Source of the DNA: Ifrita kowaldi
Taxonomy: Eukaryota; Chordata; Aves; Passeriformes; Cinclosomatidae
Assembly: GCA_013398055.1 (NCBI GenBank)
Contig: VZRS01009436.1
Location: forward strand, 735,779-799,778
DNA: 64,000 nucleotides
Reading direction: 5' to 3'
How positions within the stretch are numbered: position 1 is the first letter of the stretch; each line of letters starts with the position of its first letter. Shown piece after piece: positions 38,166 through 52,460 of this stretch. Below the pieces are notes generated by a model. It was not told the origin of the DNA. It did not search any database and saw only the letters and a list, made by a program, of their open reading frames with translations. The position numbers were made by a program, and so were the translations under genes.

Positions 38166-41100
38166 AAGATTATGCTCTAAAGCGTATTTTGAAATGTTTA
38201 GCCAAGTTACCCTTGTATGAAAAATAATGTTCTACTCACTATAAAACAAGCTGTTACGTATTTTGGGGAGGCAGACCTGACATAAGCATAGACTATTTAC
38301 ACAACCATGTGGGTTAAGGGCATCTTTTATTCTCCATCAAGGGACCAAGGGCATGAGTTCAAATAGCCTTGCTGCCTATTTCAGAGCCAGGACCCAAACT
38401 TCAGTGACATATATTAAACCTTCCCGTCAGGACAAGACACAAAGCCTCCTATAGGCACTTCTTGTGAGCTAAACTCACATTCCCTCTGCTTTCCCAGGGT
38501 GGGACTGCTTATGTAATTCCAGTTCCATGACTAGTCTCATCCCTGTCGTTGTGCAATGGATACACAGAAAAAAGGTGATCCAACCTACAATCTCCTACCT
38601 AACAAAGGCTTTCTAGCCCAGGTAGCCCTAGAAGCAGCTCAGAGTGGGCCAAGAGGAGCTTGCTGCTGGAATCTTTCTGGCTTCAGTAACACAATTTTAG
38701 TCAGCCATCAGCGCATGTGGTTAGTCATAGCATCAAGGCCACAGGGAAGTAAGTATCCAACAAAATGTTTTCCAAGTAGCATTGCTACATGCATACGAGT
38801 GGGATATTTCCAGAGTGAATAAAAAACAAAGGGAGAACTTTCCTTCCAATATGGAATTGTTTTGGTATTTGATATTGAAGCATCTTCTTGAAGCAAAAAG
38901 TTTCTAGAGATATGATCCAGGTGTTTATAGATATATTATCCTGGTGCCTTGTCTCCATCTAAAACATCCTCAAAAAGGAATCTGTGTCTTTTTTTTACAG
39001 GTGCCTCAACATCATAGCCTGTAGCACTCTACTTATCAAAAAGCCAGCCTGGAAGTCTAATCTTAAATAGGTTCTTGCACGAGAATCCCATATGGTTGGA
39101 TGTTACAAGGAAATTGGAAATAAGCAGAGTAAGCATTTATCTAGTGGGACCACTACTACATGCACAGGCTAACCTTTTTTGGGAAAGAGACATCCCCTTA
39201 AATAGGTTAGTAAGCAGATTTTTGCTGACACTTGGAATTAAGGTCTATGGTTATTCTGAGTAATCAAGTGAGAAAATCCCTGTTATGAAATAGCATCTGC
39301 ATCATGTAAATGTGTTATATAGCATAAAGCTTGACAACATAATGAGACTAATTATGGAGCTCAGTAATTTCTGTAATAAAGCAAGAAATAATTCCCATTC
39401 TTCTATTTCAAGTCCATTTGGGAAGTAGAATATGGTTCACAGCATCTATACCAAGGATGACACGTGTTAGATAAGACAAGAATACTGGAAAGATGGAATT
39501 GAAAGCAGCTAAAAATTCTAGAAATAGAACTTCATATTTCCTGGGTCAGATTAATTCTCATCTCTCCTTAGAGACCAGAGGTAGCTGGGGTCTGAAGACC
39601 ATTTAAATAAAATGAGACTTTCAATTTAAGATTCTCTCTATTCTCCTTGGATGTTATTATCAATAGAATATACTTTTATTTACAATATATTCATTTCACT
39701 ATTTCATTTATCTTATTGTATTTATGCACCTATGTTTTAATATCATAAAATTGAAATCATGAGTAAATATAATACCTTACACAAAATGTCATCTACCATT
39801 GTCGTTGAGGGAAACATAGAATGGCCAGACTGCCACTTTTCATACAATGAAATTGAATTTCACTGCAGCCATTTATACTTCCCTGTAGTTCTCAGGAGAG
39901 AAGTACATTTTCATATTATATTTATATAAAATACAACACCTTTCCAGGATATATAAAAATTAAATTAATATATCTTTCTAGCCATTTTAATGGCTTTTTT
40001 GTTCCTAATCACCAGATATTTTATTATGCTGATACCTAACCTATTTTAATTGTTTTATTGCTTCTTATTAAATATTTAATTAGCTTATTGAAATTAATAA
40101 AATCTAAGGCCTAACAAGTGATTCGATATCCATGCTTAACATTTCATTCAGCTTCTACGTTCTTCTACCTCAATTAACTTGCATTCTAGACAATTTGGAA
40201 AAAAACCATCTATTTTTGATGTTAGACCTAAACAAAGTTCTTCATACAGTTGCATGTCATAGATGTTATGAAAAGTATGCATCCTTTTTCTCGCTTTATT
40301 TCATTTTTTTTCTGGTTTCAGTCAGCAATTACTCCACAAGTTAAAATACTGCACCATAACTTTATATCTCCTTCCTCAGACTACAGCATTAAGGGACTAT
40401 AGTAATTTTAACTTCACCCACTGGGAGCACAGGCTGACCTGACTATATGGTACAATATGCAGAATCTTTCCATAACCACTGGTTTTTTGATAATCCTACA
40501 TCCTGTGATAAGACCACTGTGTTCCACAAAACTTATGATTCCTTTGGCTAAAAACATACATTTTTTTCCCTTGAAAGTAAACTCATGATTTAGCATAATA
40601 CCAGTAATTTTGTTTCATTTGAAAATGTTGCCAACGGTAATTTTAAAATTATGTTTTCTGCAGCAATGTGGAAGATGGCCACGAAGGCTTACTACCCTTT
40701 CTATGAAATCCTGTTGGAAGTATCCCTCTTCCCACCCTTATCTCCAGATTATTCAGTTATTGTTCTCACATGGAAAGCATACTTTAAGACCATTAGTCAT
40801 TTAGGTCTTAAAACACTAACTAAATATTTTATTAATAACTTACATGGCTTTGTATGCTGTCGTTAAATAAAGTGTAGCATTTTTATCTTTCTGGTTAGAC
40901 CACCACAAGCCCTTTGAGACAGATACGTACTCTAAGAACTGGACGTGACGAAGATGTTACTCCAGTAGGATGATAGTGCTGAACAAACAGCTTTGATTTT
41001 AGTAGAGGGAAAATACCTGTGTTATCATTTAGTTTTTCCTGTGCACAGGTAAAGGTATTAAAAAAAATGAAACCAGTCTGCACATGACAGTCGTACACGT

Positions 41101-44100
41101 GAGCACCCCCAACTCCTGAAGCAGTTGGTACAAACTTGGACATAGTAGCAGCTGCTAAATGTATTTAGCAATAAATTTACTGAAGGACTGCAGTTAGCAG
41201 ATTTTCTGTGGCTTTCTCCTGGCTCTAACCACTTTTCCTTTTAGAGCCTCACACAGTTTATAACCTCTCTGCCCTGGCAACCAACATCGTTTCCTAAAGA
41301 CAAACGGCCATAATATGTAACCGTGCTGATCATATGTCAACCATTTATGTCTTCCCCTTGTCACCACTGTTGCTGTCAACAGGATGGGATGACCCCTGTT
41401 ACAGAACAGACAAACCCTGTCAGCACTGCAATGAGACCCTTTGCCCACCAAATACTCTTGCCAGGATCTGGTGACACCTGTTATGGGACAAGGAAGGTGA
41501 CAGCACAGGAGATACTGCCTGTAGCATCAAACAGCTGCAAGTCCCAGGGACTTAGATCAGAATTGCTGCTGCACAGCAAAATTTGTGATCTCCTGATGTT
41601 CTGGGATGCCTCCTCCATCATATTTTTCCTCCAAGGAAGACTCATGTTCTTTTAGACAAACTCTGAGTTTAGATTAACATATCATGCAACGATTATTAAG
41701 AAATTGACTCAGTCCACAAAGGGTCCAGGTGGCTAAAAGTCTAGGTAACTAAAGACTGTAGAAGAAAGCTCCATTAACTACTAGAAATTCTCTTTAATTG
41801 AAAGCCATAATGACTAAAAATGTACAACAATAAGCTACTGCACTAACTGCGAGGAATTGTAGAGAACTATAAGTCGTGCTAATTGTTAAAATCTTATTTA
41901 ATAAAGTTATAATTAGAACTATAACCCTGTGACCAGGTGATGATAAAAAGCAAATATCTATCTCAAAAAAAGCCAACACGTTGCTTTTAAAGAAAAAAAA
42001 AAAGGAGGACAGGAATGCTGATGATCTAGTAATTTCACCCTCATTTAGTAGAAAAATAGTGGCAACTACTCAAATAATTTTCAGGTTCCCAACAAGCAAG
42101 GTGACAGCAAATAAACAGTATTTGTAAAGAACAAATCCTAGAAAAATACTGTTTTTCTATGAATGTTTGACAGTATATCTTTTGTCTTCCTTTCTAGAAG
42201 TAGTAGCAAGAAGCTTTAAATCAAGACCTCAGTACAGCTTTGACAACTCATATAATATTCTCTTAAGTGTCCTGGGAAAACAGCAGCAGAAAACAAGAAA
42301 AAGGGTTAGAAGTGTACATGCACCTCTGTATGGGTAGTTAGTATGGACATATATTCTAAATGGAGTTCAAGGGTTTTCCCCCACTTAAGGGATACGCAAC
42401 ACCATCACCAATAGTAAGGATAATAAAAGGAAAAAGATTTCTATTAAATAGAGAGGTGTTATAAAGCCAGCTTTAGCAAATTAGTTGGAGGGAAAGACTA
42501 TTGGTATCTAACTGAAGAAATTATCTAAGAAACAAGACAGGTATAGAGTTATATATATATGTATAGGCAGGATTAATGAGTAGCACAAACATAAGCTGGG
42601 GAAGAACAGGTTAATACCAGTAAGCCAGAATGCAAAAGTGACGCAGAAATTAGAATTTTCATCTTATCAGGTATGAAACCAAATCCGACTGGAATGCATG
42701 AACAGGAAGATTATAACAATTTCCCCGACCCTCAGAATTGGCAAAGTCTGAACAATACTGCTGTATCTCACTGTGGACATAATGCCTCAAGGGAGAGGTG
42801 AAACATGAGAATGACAGTTCAGGACAGAACACTGAGTACAAAGGAGATACAGAAAATATGGTCTTTGTGAGGTGACTGAGTAAAAGAGGCCTGCTTAGCT
42901 CTGAAAAGGAGTGAAAGGCAGTTACATTTGCCTGAAATCTTAAGGGACTGAAGGAAGAGTTATTTCATGTCCATGGTACCTACTGTCAGTAGTTACTTGC
43001 TTCAGCTGGAGAATAAGACCAGAGGAAAAAAGTTTAAATATAAGCAGTGATCTATTCCACCAAGGCAGACAGTGTGGGAAGCTCTGAAGAATCCACCACA
43101 AAATATAGTCTTACTTAAACCAATTCAAAATTCATAAATGATAAATTAAATGGATGAAGAAATGATGGAGTGTATAACACTTCCTTTTTTTAGCACACAT
43201 AGGGGAACAGGATACAATCTGCAAAAAACATGGCCAACACTGACATAAGCACCTTGATCCTCATGGCATAATGGAGTAACTTGCTGGCTTCAGTCACATT
43301 TCAAGGGGCATTTTGTCACACTTACCACTAATTTTGTCTCCTGCTGACAGTTTCTGCAGAAACAGGCAGGTCTGAGCAAGCTAGTTTCTTTGCCTTACTA
43401 TGCTGGAGATCAGGCACATGCCATTGTGAAGGAATTCACATTGGCAAATTTAGAGCAGCAACCCTGTCCCTGTCTAGTTCACTAACATTTTAAAAGGAAA
43501 GTAGGTTTCAGAATATTTTAGTCCTTACGGCCTAAAATAACGCATGTGTGAAATCCCGAATAATTTTTATAGGAGGGTGTGTGTAATAAACCAGCAGAAC
43601 TGTTCTTGAACTCACTTCCGACATTCAAAATTAGCTAATGAGAACTGAACTGTGCATTGAAACAATTAGAATAGGGGGACTGAATGCACAACAGCAAGCT
43701 AACAAAATAACTGCTCTCCCACAGCCTCACCTCCCAAATTCTCCTTTAAAAACCTGTGTCCACAGGTGGATGTAATTTATGACTATATAAAGCAGCTTTT
43801 GCTATGTTCAGCATTCACAAGATGCAGTGAAAAAATACAGCTCAGTTCTTCGCTTTTATGTTAAATTATTGGGGGCAAAAAAACAAGAATAGAGTTATAT
43901 CTATTCTTTGAATCAGCAACTTTAATCCAAACTGAAGCAAAGTACCGAAAGAATGCAAATCCTGAAAAACAACATGATAAAAGAAAAACAAAAAAGCCCC
44001 AACAAAGCAGACACTTCTTCATAAACTCTGTATCACAAATAAAACTCACCTGAAAGATGAGCATGGTTATGTATCTATAAAATGGTAATTTCTGAAGGAA

Positions 44101-45902
44101 AAAATAAAAAAATACTAGAAAGCAAGGCACTCCTGTCTGCAGCTTTGAGAACAGGCTGTCACTAAGAGATTAATGAATAAGCTTTCTGTTTGCCACACGA
44201 GAGGGTGGTTCTTATTTGAATATTATTAATATCATGGGGAAAAGTAAATGAAGAAAAAAATGTTCCCTTCTTATCAAGGGGTAAGACAAAGAAACACATC
44301 TGAATAGGAAATAAAATAAACACAACTCTTCCACAGTATAGACACTGCTACAGGAAGCCTTCAAAGCAAGAAGTTCAGGAGGAGGAGAACAAAAGGAAAA
44401 GAGATTCCAATGCAGAAAGCTTTACTCACTTTCATTCAGATTGTAAGGTCCCTGTGGGAACAAATTTTAGCAGGTAATTAACTATCAAACAAAAAATTAA
44501 ACACAAAAAGGAGGAATTTTTATATGGACATTTATTCCGAGCAAAGTAGGAATGATTAGGCATTTGAACAATAACTAAATGCTTTAATTTCTCTTCCTGT
44601 GGTATCAAAATCTCCCTTGGATTCCATTTCAGTGTGACAAGAGTCAGGCAGAGGTGTAAAAAGACTCAATTATTTTCATCTAGAGCTTTGCACACGGTAT
44701 CTGAAATTATACAAGTTGCTAGATTTCAAGATTTTTGTAGGTGTGTTTTACAATCAGATATACATTGAGAAGAAAAAGGGCAAAAGTCTTGAAATAATTT
44801 TTACTCCAAAGATTTTGCCAAAAATCAGCCCTGAAGATGCATGGCAGTTTTAGTTCAGGAGACAACAACGAGAGCTTTCGTTACACAACTAGAGTTCTGT
44901 TAAAATAATCGAAGCATTGCAAGGCTATGAATTTTTAAGGATGTCCACAGTGACAAAGCAGACACATGTATGTACATGTACACATGTGCTAAATACGACA
45001 AGGACCAGCAAAGTCCTGATGGTTTTTGACACAAAGATGGGTATTAGAAAAACTAAGTCAAAGAATAGTGGGGCAGGGGAAATGGGTAAGATAGCTTTTC
45101 CTATGAACTCCTATATTCATCCTGATTTGTTGGTGTTTTTTTTCAGAAAATTCAGGCAAGATGTCCCTTTGCCTCTAAGTTTAAATACTCAAAACCATTC
45201 TCTGAAGAAAAATTGCTGTCAACTCCTCAAAATAACAAGGGGGTACACTCGGTGTGCTACTGCTCTTCTAATTGGGTCTATAGAGCAAGGAACCCAAGAA
45301 AAAAAAGGGCAGAGAGATCAAGAAATGCATTTTGCAAGCTGAAACTCAATGCTGAGCAGCAGCAAGATAGTTAACTATTCCTACACATATTACTCCAGTT
45401 TTCCTGCCTATGGTTGTGGGCCAAGCAACCAATCCCAAATGAATATTAGATCCAATTCCAGCAGCACTGCCAAACTAATTGGTCTCATTTCCTTCATCTG
45501 AGTAAAGTAAAGGTAGAGAAAGTTTCCTGTAATGGACTGATATTTAAGGCATTTCTTAGCACACAGTGGGTTTATTTTTCTTTCAACTGTTTGTATATAT
45601 TAAAAATAAACACTCTATGGAATAGCAAGGAAACAGCTAAAGATCCTCTAACTAACAAAATAAAACAGCAGCCTATTCCTATTCCGTAAACTCTCGATCC
45701 TGCCTGTCAATTTTTCACTCTGTACCCTATTAGAATACACTTTACATAAAATGAAAATTTGTTTTCAATTCTCTCAATAAGTTTTAGAGAAAACATTCTT
45801 GGAAGGAAAAGAAGCAGTGGATGTTGGGGGATAAGAAAGAAGTCATCTTTAATGTGCGCTATTTTGAGGGAACTGCCACTACATTGCAAAACTCGGTGTT
45901 CA
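38166..45902. other. Intronic sequence without recognised elements
   Basis: Mostly AT-rich, with slightly GC-richer stretches at 38330-38800 and 41200-41640 that I could not assign. The 141-codon frame at 44917-45342 has no recognisable motif and begins in ordinary intronic sequence. Confidence 0.5.
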
Positions 45903-45985
45903 ATTCATAGAATCAAGGAATCTCAAAATAGGCAGAGGTGAAAAGGACTTATTAGGATCATCAAGTCCAACTCCTGGATCTTACT
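45903..45985 (-). mobile_element. CR1 LINE 3' terminal fragment
   Basis: It begins ttcatagaatcaaggaat and continues with gtgaaaaggacttattagg and atcatcaagtccaactcctg, the CR1 3' end on the minus strand. Only about 80 bp remain before the match fades, and the internal part is degraded. Confidence 0.8.
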
Positions 45986-48900
45986 GATCTACTTTTTCCA
46001 AGCAATAACTGAGAAGAAACCACCATTTTCCCCGTTCTGTTGTGAAGGAATCACAACTGTATCGATGTGTGTGATATTACATTTAAATTGGCTACAATGC
46101 CAGGTTAAAGCTGCTTTGTCTATACACATCTATTATTATTTCCCTAAAATTAATTCCCATGGTAGAATGATGGCATCACAATACTAAAGTATAGCACAAC
46201 ACTGCCCTAGATCCCAGTGCAAGTCCTCAAAATTCACATTGGGTAAGACTGTTCTGCCAAGATCATGTTAGTTAGTCATGGTTAGTGTTTACATGGAAGG
46301 GGTTTAGATAACTGTGTAACACAGAAAGATATAAGTGCCATGCTGCACTCATATTAACCAAGAAAGTAACTGCCTTGTTACCATGAGGGTACTAAACTTG
46401 CTTTTACTGCCATGACTGCTGCTCAGTATTTAATATTCTATACATACGTTGCTATTGTTGGCACCATGTGAATCACTAAATGAAAGTGAAGATTTGTGCC
46501 AAATTTATCCTGTTAAACACTGGAGTGGCAGCCCACCCTGCAGCCTACACTTCCTGGGTAGCCTGACACATAAAAGGGCATCACAAGTCTGATGAATCAC
46601 GTCACTTTAATAACTAAGTAAATGAAATGTCAGAGAGGTAAGTCTGTTGATTGAAATTTAGTGCAAATGATAGACTACTAATTAATAAATACAGCTGCCT
46701 GTGAAGAGGCAGCGCTGCCTTTCCATGTAGATTTATTCTTTTTGTTCTCATTTACTTTAGTTTCATGCTACGTTTGATGCAATCTTAATTTTCTTCCACT
46801 TGCCACTAGGCCAGGGAAGCCTGCCTTACTGCACTAGGGAATGCCAGGCCCTAATCAACCTCCACAGTCCTTGGGGCCTCCAACCCTTCTCAGTGTCTGG
46901 AACTAGTATTTGAACTTGTTAATAGTGTTAATAATTAAAAATAAATAATACCATCATCCAGTTCAAGTCTTCACTCTACTTTTAAAGAAGGTTTCTTGAT
47001 AGCTAAACATGTGCCCACGGGGAATAGAAAAAAGGGAAAAATCAAACCAAACTCCACAAGATATTATTAAGGGTACACAAATAAAAATTTAAAAAAATGA
47101 ACACTACCCTAAAACACAGAAGCTGCTTTAAAATACTCACACTATTAAAAAAAACCCCAAACCTCAAAATAATAATAGTTTTAGGTTTCATTTAACTCCA
47201 AAGACATACAGATAGATTGTCCATAAAATAGCATCTATTACAATATTTAAAATTGTATTTCCAAGATTTTTTCATAAATTCCCAAATCACCTGTCCATTA
47301 AACAGGACCTTTCTGTTCAGCACTGTTGTCTTATCTGGTGTCGCTGGCAGGTAAGTAGAGTTAGACCAGTGTTTACAAAAAGAAACTGTAGAGATACTTT
47401 TTTTCAAAGGTCTGAAAAAGGATATGGGACACCACGGGAACAGTGACATGGCAAGAAAGCAGCAAGCTTTTGCCTCCTGTAAATACAAGTAGAACCTGTG
47501 TCACTGTATTAGGTAACATCACACTTTTCTTAGTACTGCTGGCACTGCTTTGATGTCATTATTGGCCATAAATATTAAAAGATGAAGCTTCTTAAGAACT
47601 GAAGATGTAGTTTACATTTTTCTTCCCCCCACCACTTAAGAATTAAGTTTCTTTCTATGACAAAATAAATGAGACTCAAATCAAGAGCAGTGCTGACCTG
47701 ACAGACCAGAGGCATCAAGCAGCCACCCAGAACTTAGCTACTCTGGAGGGAAATGGATTTGCCAATACTCAATGCTCATGAGGAAGAGAGAAAGAAATCC
47801 CTCCTCTTGAACAGTTCTGACATGCACTTGCTGTCACGTCAGTACCCTGATATTGACATTTGAGGTTGTATCTTTGAAAGAAACATTTTTAGGAAAAATT
47901 GAGTGACTTAAACCAAATACCACTAACTACTAAATACTTATCACTTTGCAGTTTATATGTTGTTAGAAACAACTAAGTATTTTTTAAATCTCTTTTTTCA
48001 TTAGGTAGCTATGGATATTTTTCTCTCAACAGATGTTGTAAGCCTCTGTTCTTCTGCAAAAGCGCCACTATAGGGAACAATATAAAGATAGGTATCAGGT
48101 ATGAGAGCCACAAGTTCATTCTTCTCTCAGAAACCCATCAGGTTTCTGAGAGGTAAACAAGTGCCATAAATCAAAGCTACTGATGCACATATAATCCAAA
48201 TAGCCTCTCTGTATCACCAGCTGTCAGCATGGGCCACTGGGCAACTGCTGTATCTGCATTCATACATCTCTTTAATTTAATAAGGCTTCATTTCACCTGA
48301 TGGATTGTGATATTTTTTCTAAGGGTTAATTTCAAAATTATTCTTCCCTCATTAGCATGTTTTTCAAGTTATTTAGCTCAATGTCATAAACACTTTCCTT
48401 TCTCACTATAAATGGTATTAGCAAAGTTAAAAAATTCTCTACAACGGACAACAACATGTAATTCCAGTAACACTTGCAGGGTTTTTTAACCCCAGAGAAA
48501 GTGGTTTTGATCGATACAATATTTTCAAAGAAGTTTCTGAAGTAGTCTTCCCAAGTTGTTTTTTAAAATAAATAATTGAACTGCATTGTTGAGGCATCAA
48601 CAGCTACATGGAAGAAGCAGTGACTTGAGTGAGTGAACATTTGCAGCTCTGTGTTTGCAAGGAAACAGCTCATAAAAGGAGTTCTCATCCAGTATGTCAG
48701 CTGCATCTTCTTTTCCAATCCAGTCCTAGCTCAGATACCCTCAGAAACCTTGATGCAAGCTGAGAGAGTGTTTACATAGAGAGAAAAGAAAGTATGTAAT
48801 ATTGGTATATTATTGATAAAATATCTCCATTCCCACACCCAGATTTAATTAAAAAACAACAAAAAAATCAAAACAACAAACAAACGAGTTTTCTCAGCAA

Positions 48901-51900
48901 TTCCTGTAAGAAAAGGTATTTCATAAGAAGAAACATAGGCAAATGACCTTCAGTATGGTCATGACTACCTGCCAAAGAAATAATGATAATAAAAAAGCGC
49001 ATCAGTGGTTTCATTGCAGTCTTACACGCATTTCCCAGACAGCTCCAACTAACAGTTATGGGCAGCTTCTGTGCTCTCTTACACAAGTAACACTTCATAA
49101 CTTCATTTTTGCAAATTTTTCATGAGTTTTGGGTTATTTGTGCATGTTAGAATTTAGGCTTTTTCAAGGTTACAATGCCAGTGACGTATTTCTAGGTTAA
49201 TTCTTACTTATAGAGCTTAACTCAAAGTGCACTTATTTAGGAATAAAGATGGCAAAGACTAGATCTGACATCTAACATTTAAGTAGCTAGCAACTAAGAG
49301 AGTCATACTTATCTGCAATGATTTTCATTAAGATATCATGGTCTTCCACAGAAATGGGTTATTTTTTTTAGCTAGTAACTAAGCCCTTCACATAGGAGTA
49401 AAGCAGTGCAAACAAATTTATCACCTTTGCTTCTTTCCCTTTGTCCTTTCAGTCAATTGATTCTGTGTATCCGCAACAATTTTAAATTTTGAGGGAAAGA
49501 AATAGAAGTTGTAAAATATAAAGCCATTAAAAGAAAGTGAGCAGTGAGCTATAACAACACTAGCCAACCAAAGAGATTTGCTTATGCAGTGAGCAGATTC
49601 CCCTGAAGTTGTGGCCTGGCTCCATGCCACTCTGTCCTGGGAAAGACAAAAGGAGCTGACCTGAGCAAAAATGTTTCTTTCTGGAGACCAGCACAAAAAC
49701 CTCTTAAGTACCTGCCAGCACTAAAAGGGCAGTCACCAGCTGGGTGTTACGATGTACAAACACACGGCGTTTGAGCTCACAGGCTGCATCAAGAAGCTTA
49801 GTTTCACAGTTGACAGATTGCCTGCCTGAGAAATTAAGACACTCAGCTTCATTGTGGCTGACAGATTTCTTAGGCTCCGAAGGACATTTAAAAGTTACAC
49901 AAGTATGTATGTTGTTCACAGGGAGCTCTGTATAGCAGTCTTAGATGTGCGCCACTGGTCCATTATTCACAAAGCCAAAAATGCAGACCAATAATGTGCA
50001 GAGCAAAGTGACTTAAAGTGATCAAGGTCTATGATCTGACAAGTATATCAGATCATAGAATATAATTTCATTCTTGTAATTGCATGACGGGGCAGAGTTT
50101 GCCTGTCGCATGCACACTGTGTGACCAGTAAAGCTAATAGTGATCTGGTTACAGGGACAAATTATTACCATCTAACTGAAAGCTCAGTTAATAGTGCTAA
50201 TATTACATGGCATCTCAAAATGAAATTATTGGTAAAAAATACAGATCTTAATAGAACTGTTACAAAATGCTAGTATGCGTGAAAGAAAACAGCATTTCAT
50301 AAAATTACCCTACCTAATATTAACTGCTGAATAGCTTGAATTATCCAGTATAAAAATAATTTATAATACAGTTAAAATACTTTCAAATCTTTACTTCTTC
50401 CACTGGTATAAGCTCACCCTATGAGTGGCCACCTGGGTCCTGTGACTAACAGCACTAATTTTGTCGAAAGAAGGACTGGCAAGAGCAGGGGTATAAGTTG
50501 CCATTATACTGGGATCCTAGCCCAGAGCTGGATCTCAGTGATGGGTCTTTCTCCCTTCTCAGTTTTGGTTCATCTTAGGGAGAAATGTACATTATTAATT
50601 TTTATTTTTTATTTCTTTAAAAATACATTTTTCCACCACAGTCTAGTTGCTTGTCCTTGCTTCCCAGGTAGATGTTGAGAGTTGCCCAGCCTCCCGTGTC
50701 AAGCTCCATTAATACAAAGGTCTTTCATTTTTTGTGCTGTGACTACCAGGAGGCTTCACTCTCTTTGGTATTCACAAGTTTTATAGGTCATCTAATTTGG
50801 AATAAGGAGCTGGATGTTTTTGAGAGCTTCAACAAAGACTAGGCTGTTGATTTACCTATTATACTAACCAAGCTGCATGCAGTTCCCACAGCTTAAGGCA
50901 AAGATCTGGCCCAAACCTTCCAGGTGAAAATGGACAGTTATGTTCTCCACAAAAATTTGGCTTTGGCAAAGGATTCTGTCAGTTCTAATTAAAAGCAATA
51001 ATTGCACTAGAACACTGCTGGGACTACCTGAGGCCCTAAGATGATGTGAGCCTCAAGTCTGTGCCAGAGTCAGAGGATGTTACCTAGAGTTGTTCAATGA
51101 CTCTTCAGGTTCTTGACTACAGATTAAAGAGTGAGCCATTTCCTCAGTACATGCTAAGAGCAAGCAGCTTCTGATACACAGGTGTCTAAAGGCTTTTGTA
51201 TCTCCAACAACAGCAGTGTCATGAGACCTGGTAGGATCACAGCACAAGGCAACCATCTTGGTGGATTGTAGCTTTTTTGTGTTCTTCTGCTGCTGTGAAG
51301 AATTTTCCTCACCAATGGTCACAAAACCCAAACAAACCTTACTAGTAAGTCAGTCCTGTTTCCTTCACGGATCAGCTTTCTTGAAACATATATTCAATCT
51401 AATTAGGCTCTATTTTACCAAAGAGTCAAAATTGGAGAAGGCTACATGTTCCCTTGTTATCTTTATTTCAACAAATCAGGACACAAAACCAAACCAACAA
51501 AGAGTAAAGCTTTTATGTAATTTTATTCACATGAGTTGTGGTCATCATGGGAAGATGAAACACGCAGAACAGCTTCAACATGAAACACTGACGCTACTAA
51601 TCCAAGCTTTGCCACCTAAATCTCCCAGAGACTTGAACTGACCCTGTCTTGTCTCATTTTTCCCATTTTCAGTTTGGGTTATTTAATTTCATTTCATCTT
51701 TCTTAGAGGTGAAATTAGGTCTTTCAATAAGCAAATCGTAAATCAAGGATTGAAAGATATGAATTACAAAGTCTCTGTTGACCCCATTCCGAAGTCCCTC
51801 ATGACTTTCTCTCTCGTCCCAATACCCTGGCACCAAATAAAACTTTTTCTTATGACTGTGCAATTCCCATCCTTCTTTCCATCCAAGAACTTGTACTGCT

Positions 51901-52460
51901 CCATTTTGGTAAGTCACTCTGCGATGTTTTAGGTCTTGATCAGCACCAGCTTTCTCCCCTCCCCCATTTTGTTTTTTTTTAAACTGCAGGCTGCAGTTTA
52001 AACAGAGAGTCCCCCAAGAGACACTCTGAACATTAATGAAACTATCTTGCTCCACATTCTGCATTAAAGTCAATCTGGCATCATTTTACCTATCCCTGAC
52101 TCTTCTCTGATTATATTGTGCTGCTTAACATAAAAAAATTGGTTGAAGAGAGACACTGCTTGATGCACATGGCCTGCAAATTACTTTCCAATAGCGTTAA
52201 TCCCAGTAATCCCACCTCTTCATACCCTTGGATATTCTGAATGATGAGGAGATACAACATTCCTTTTTTTTGCATTTGCTTTATTTAAAGATATGATTAC
52301 GTTATCCACACTTGCTCATCTTTACAATTTACAGCTTTTTTTTGCAGACCTCCATTTTCCATGTGTCTTGGGGTAATTTCATGGTAATACTGTATGCCCC
52401 TGTCATCTGCTTTATGCCTAGAAATGGGTCCCCCAGCTTTAAGACAGGTCTGAGGAAAGG
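45986..52460. other. Intronic sequence without recognised elements
   Basis: AT-rich. It includes three perfect inverted repeats (48124-48152, 50028-50059, 51978-52002) and a 134-codon minus frame (51669-52073) without a recognised family. An aataaaa word near 51837 is not supported by other end signals. Confidence 0.5.

Noticed and set aside
44917..45342. 141-codon plus frame
   Set aside because: No recognised domain or codon pattern and no splice or promoter support; frames of this length arise by chance in 64 kb.
51669..52073. 134-codon minus frame
   Set aside because: No recognisable retroviral or cellular motif; part of it translates the palindrome at 51978-52002 and an adjacent homopolymer.
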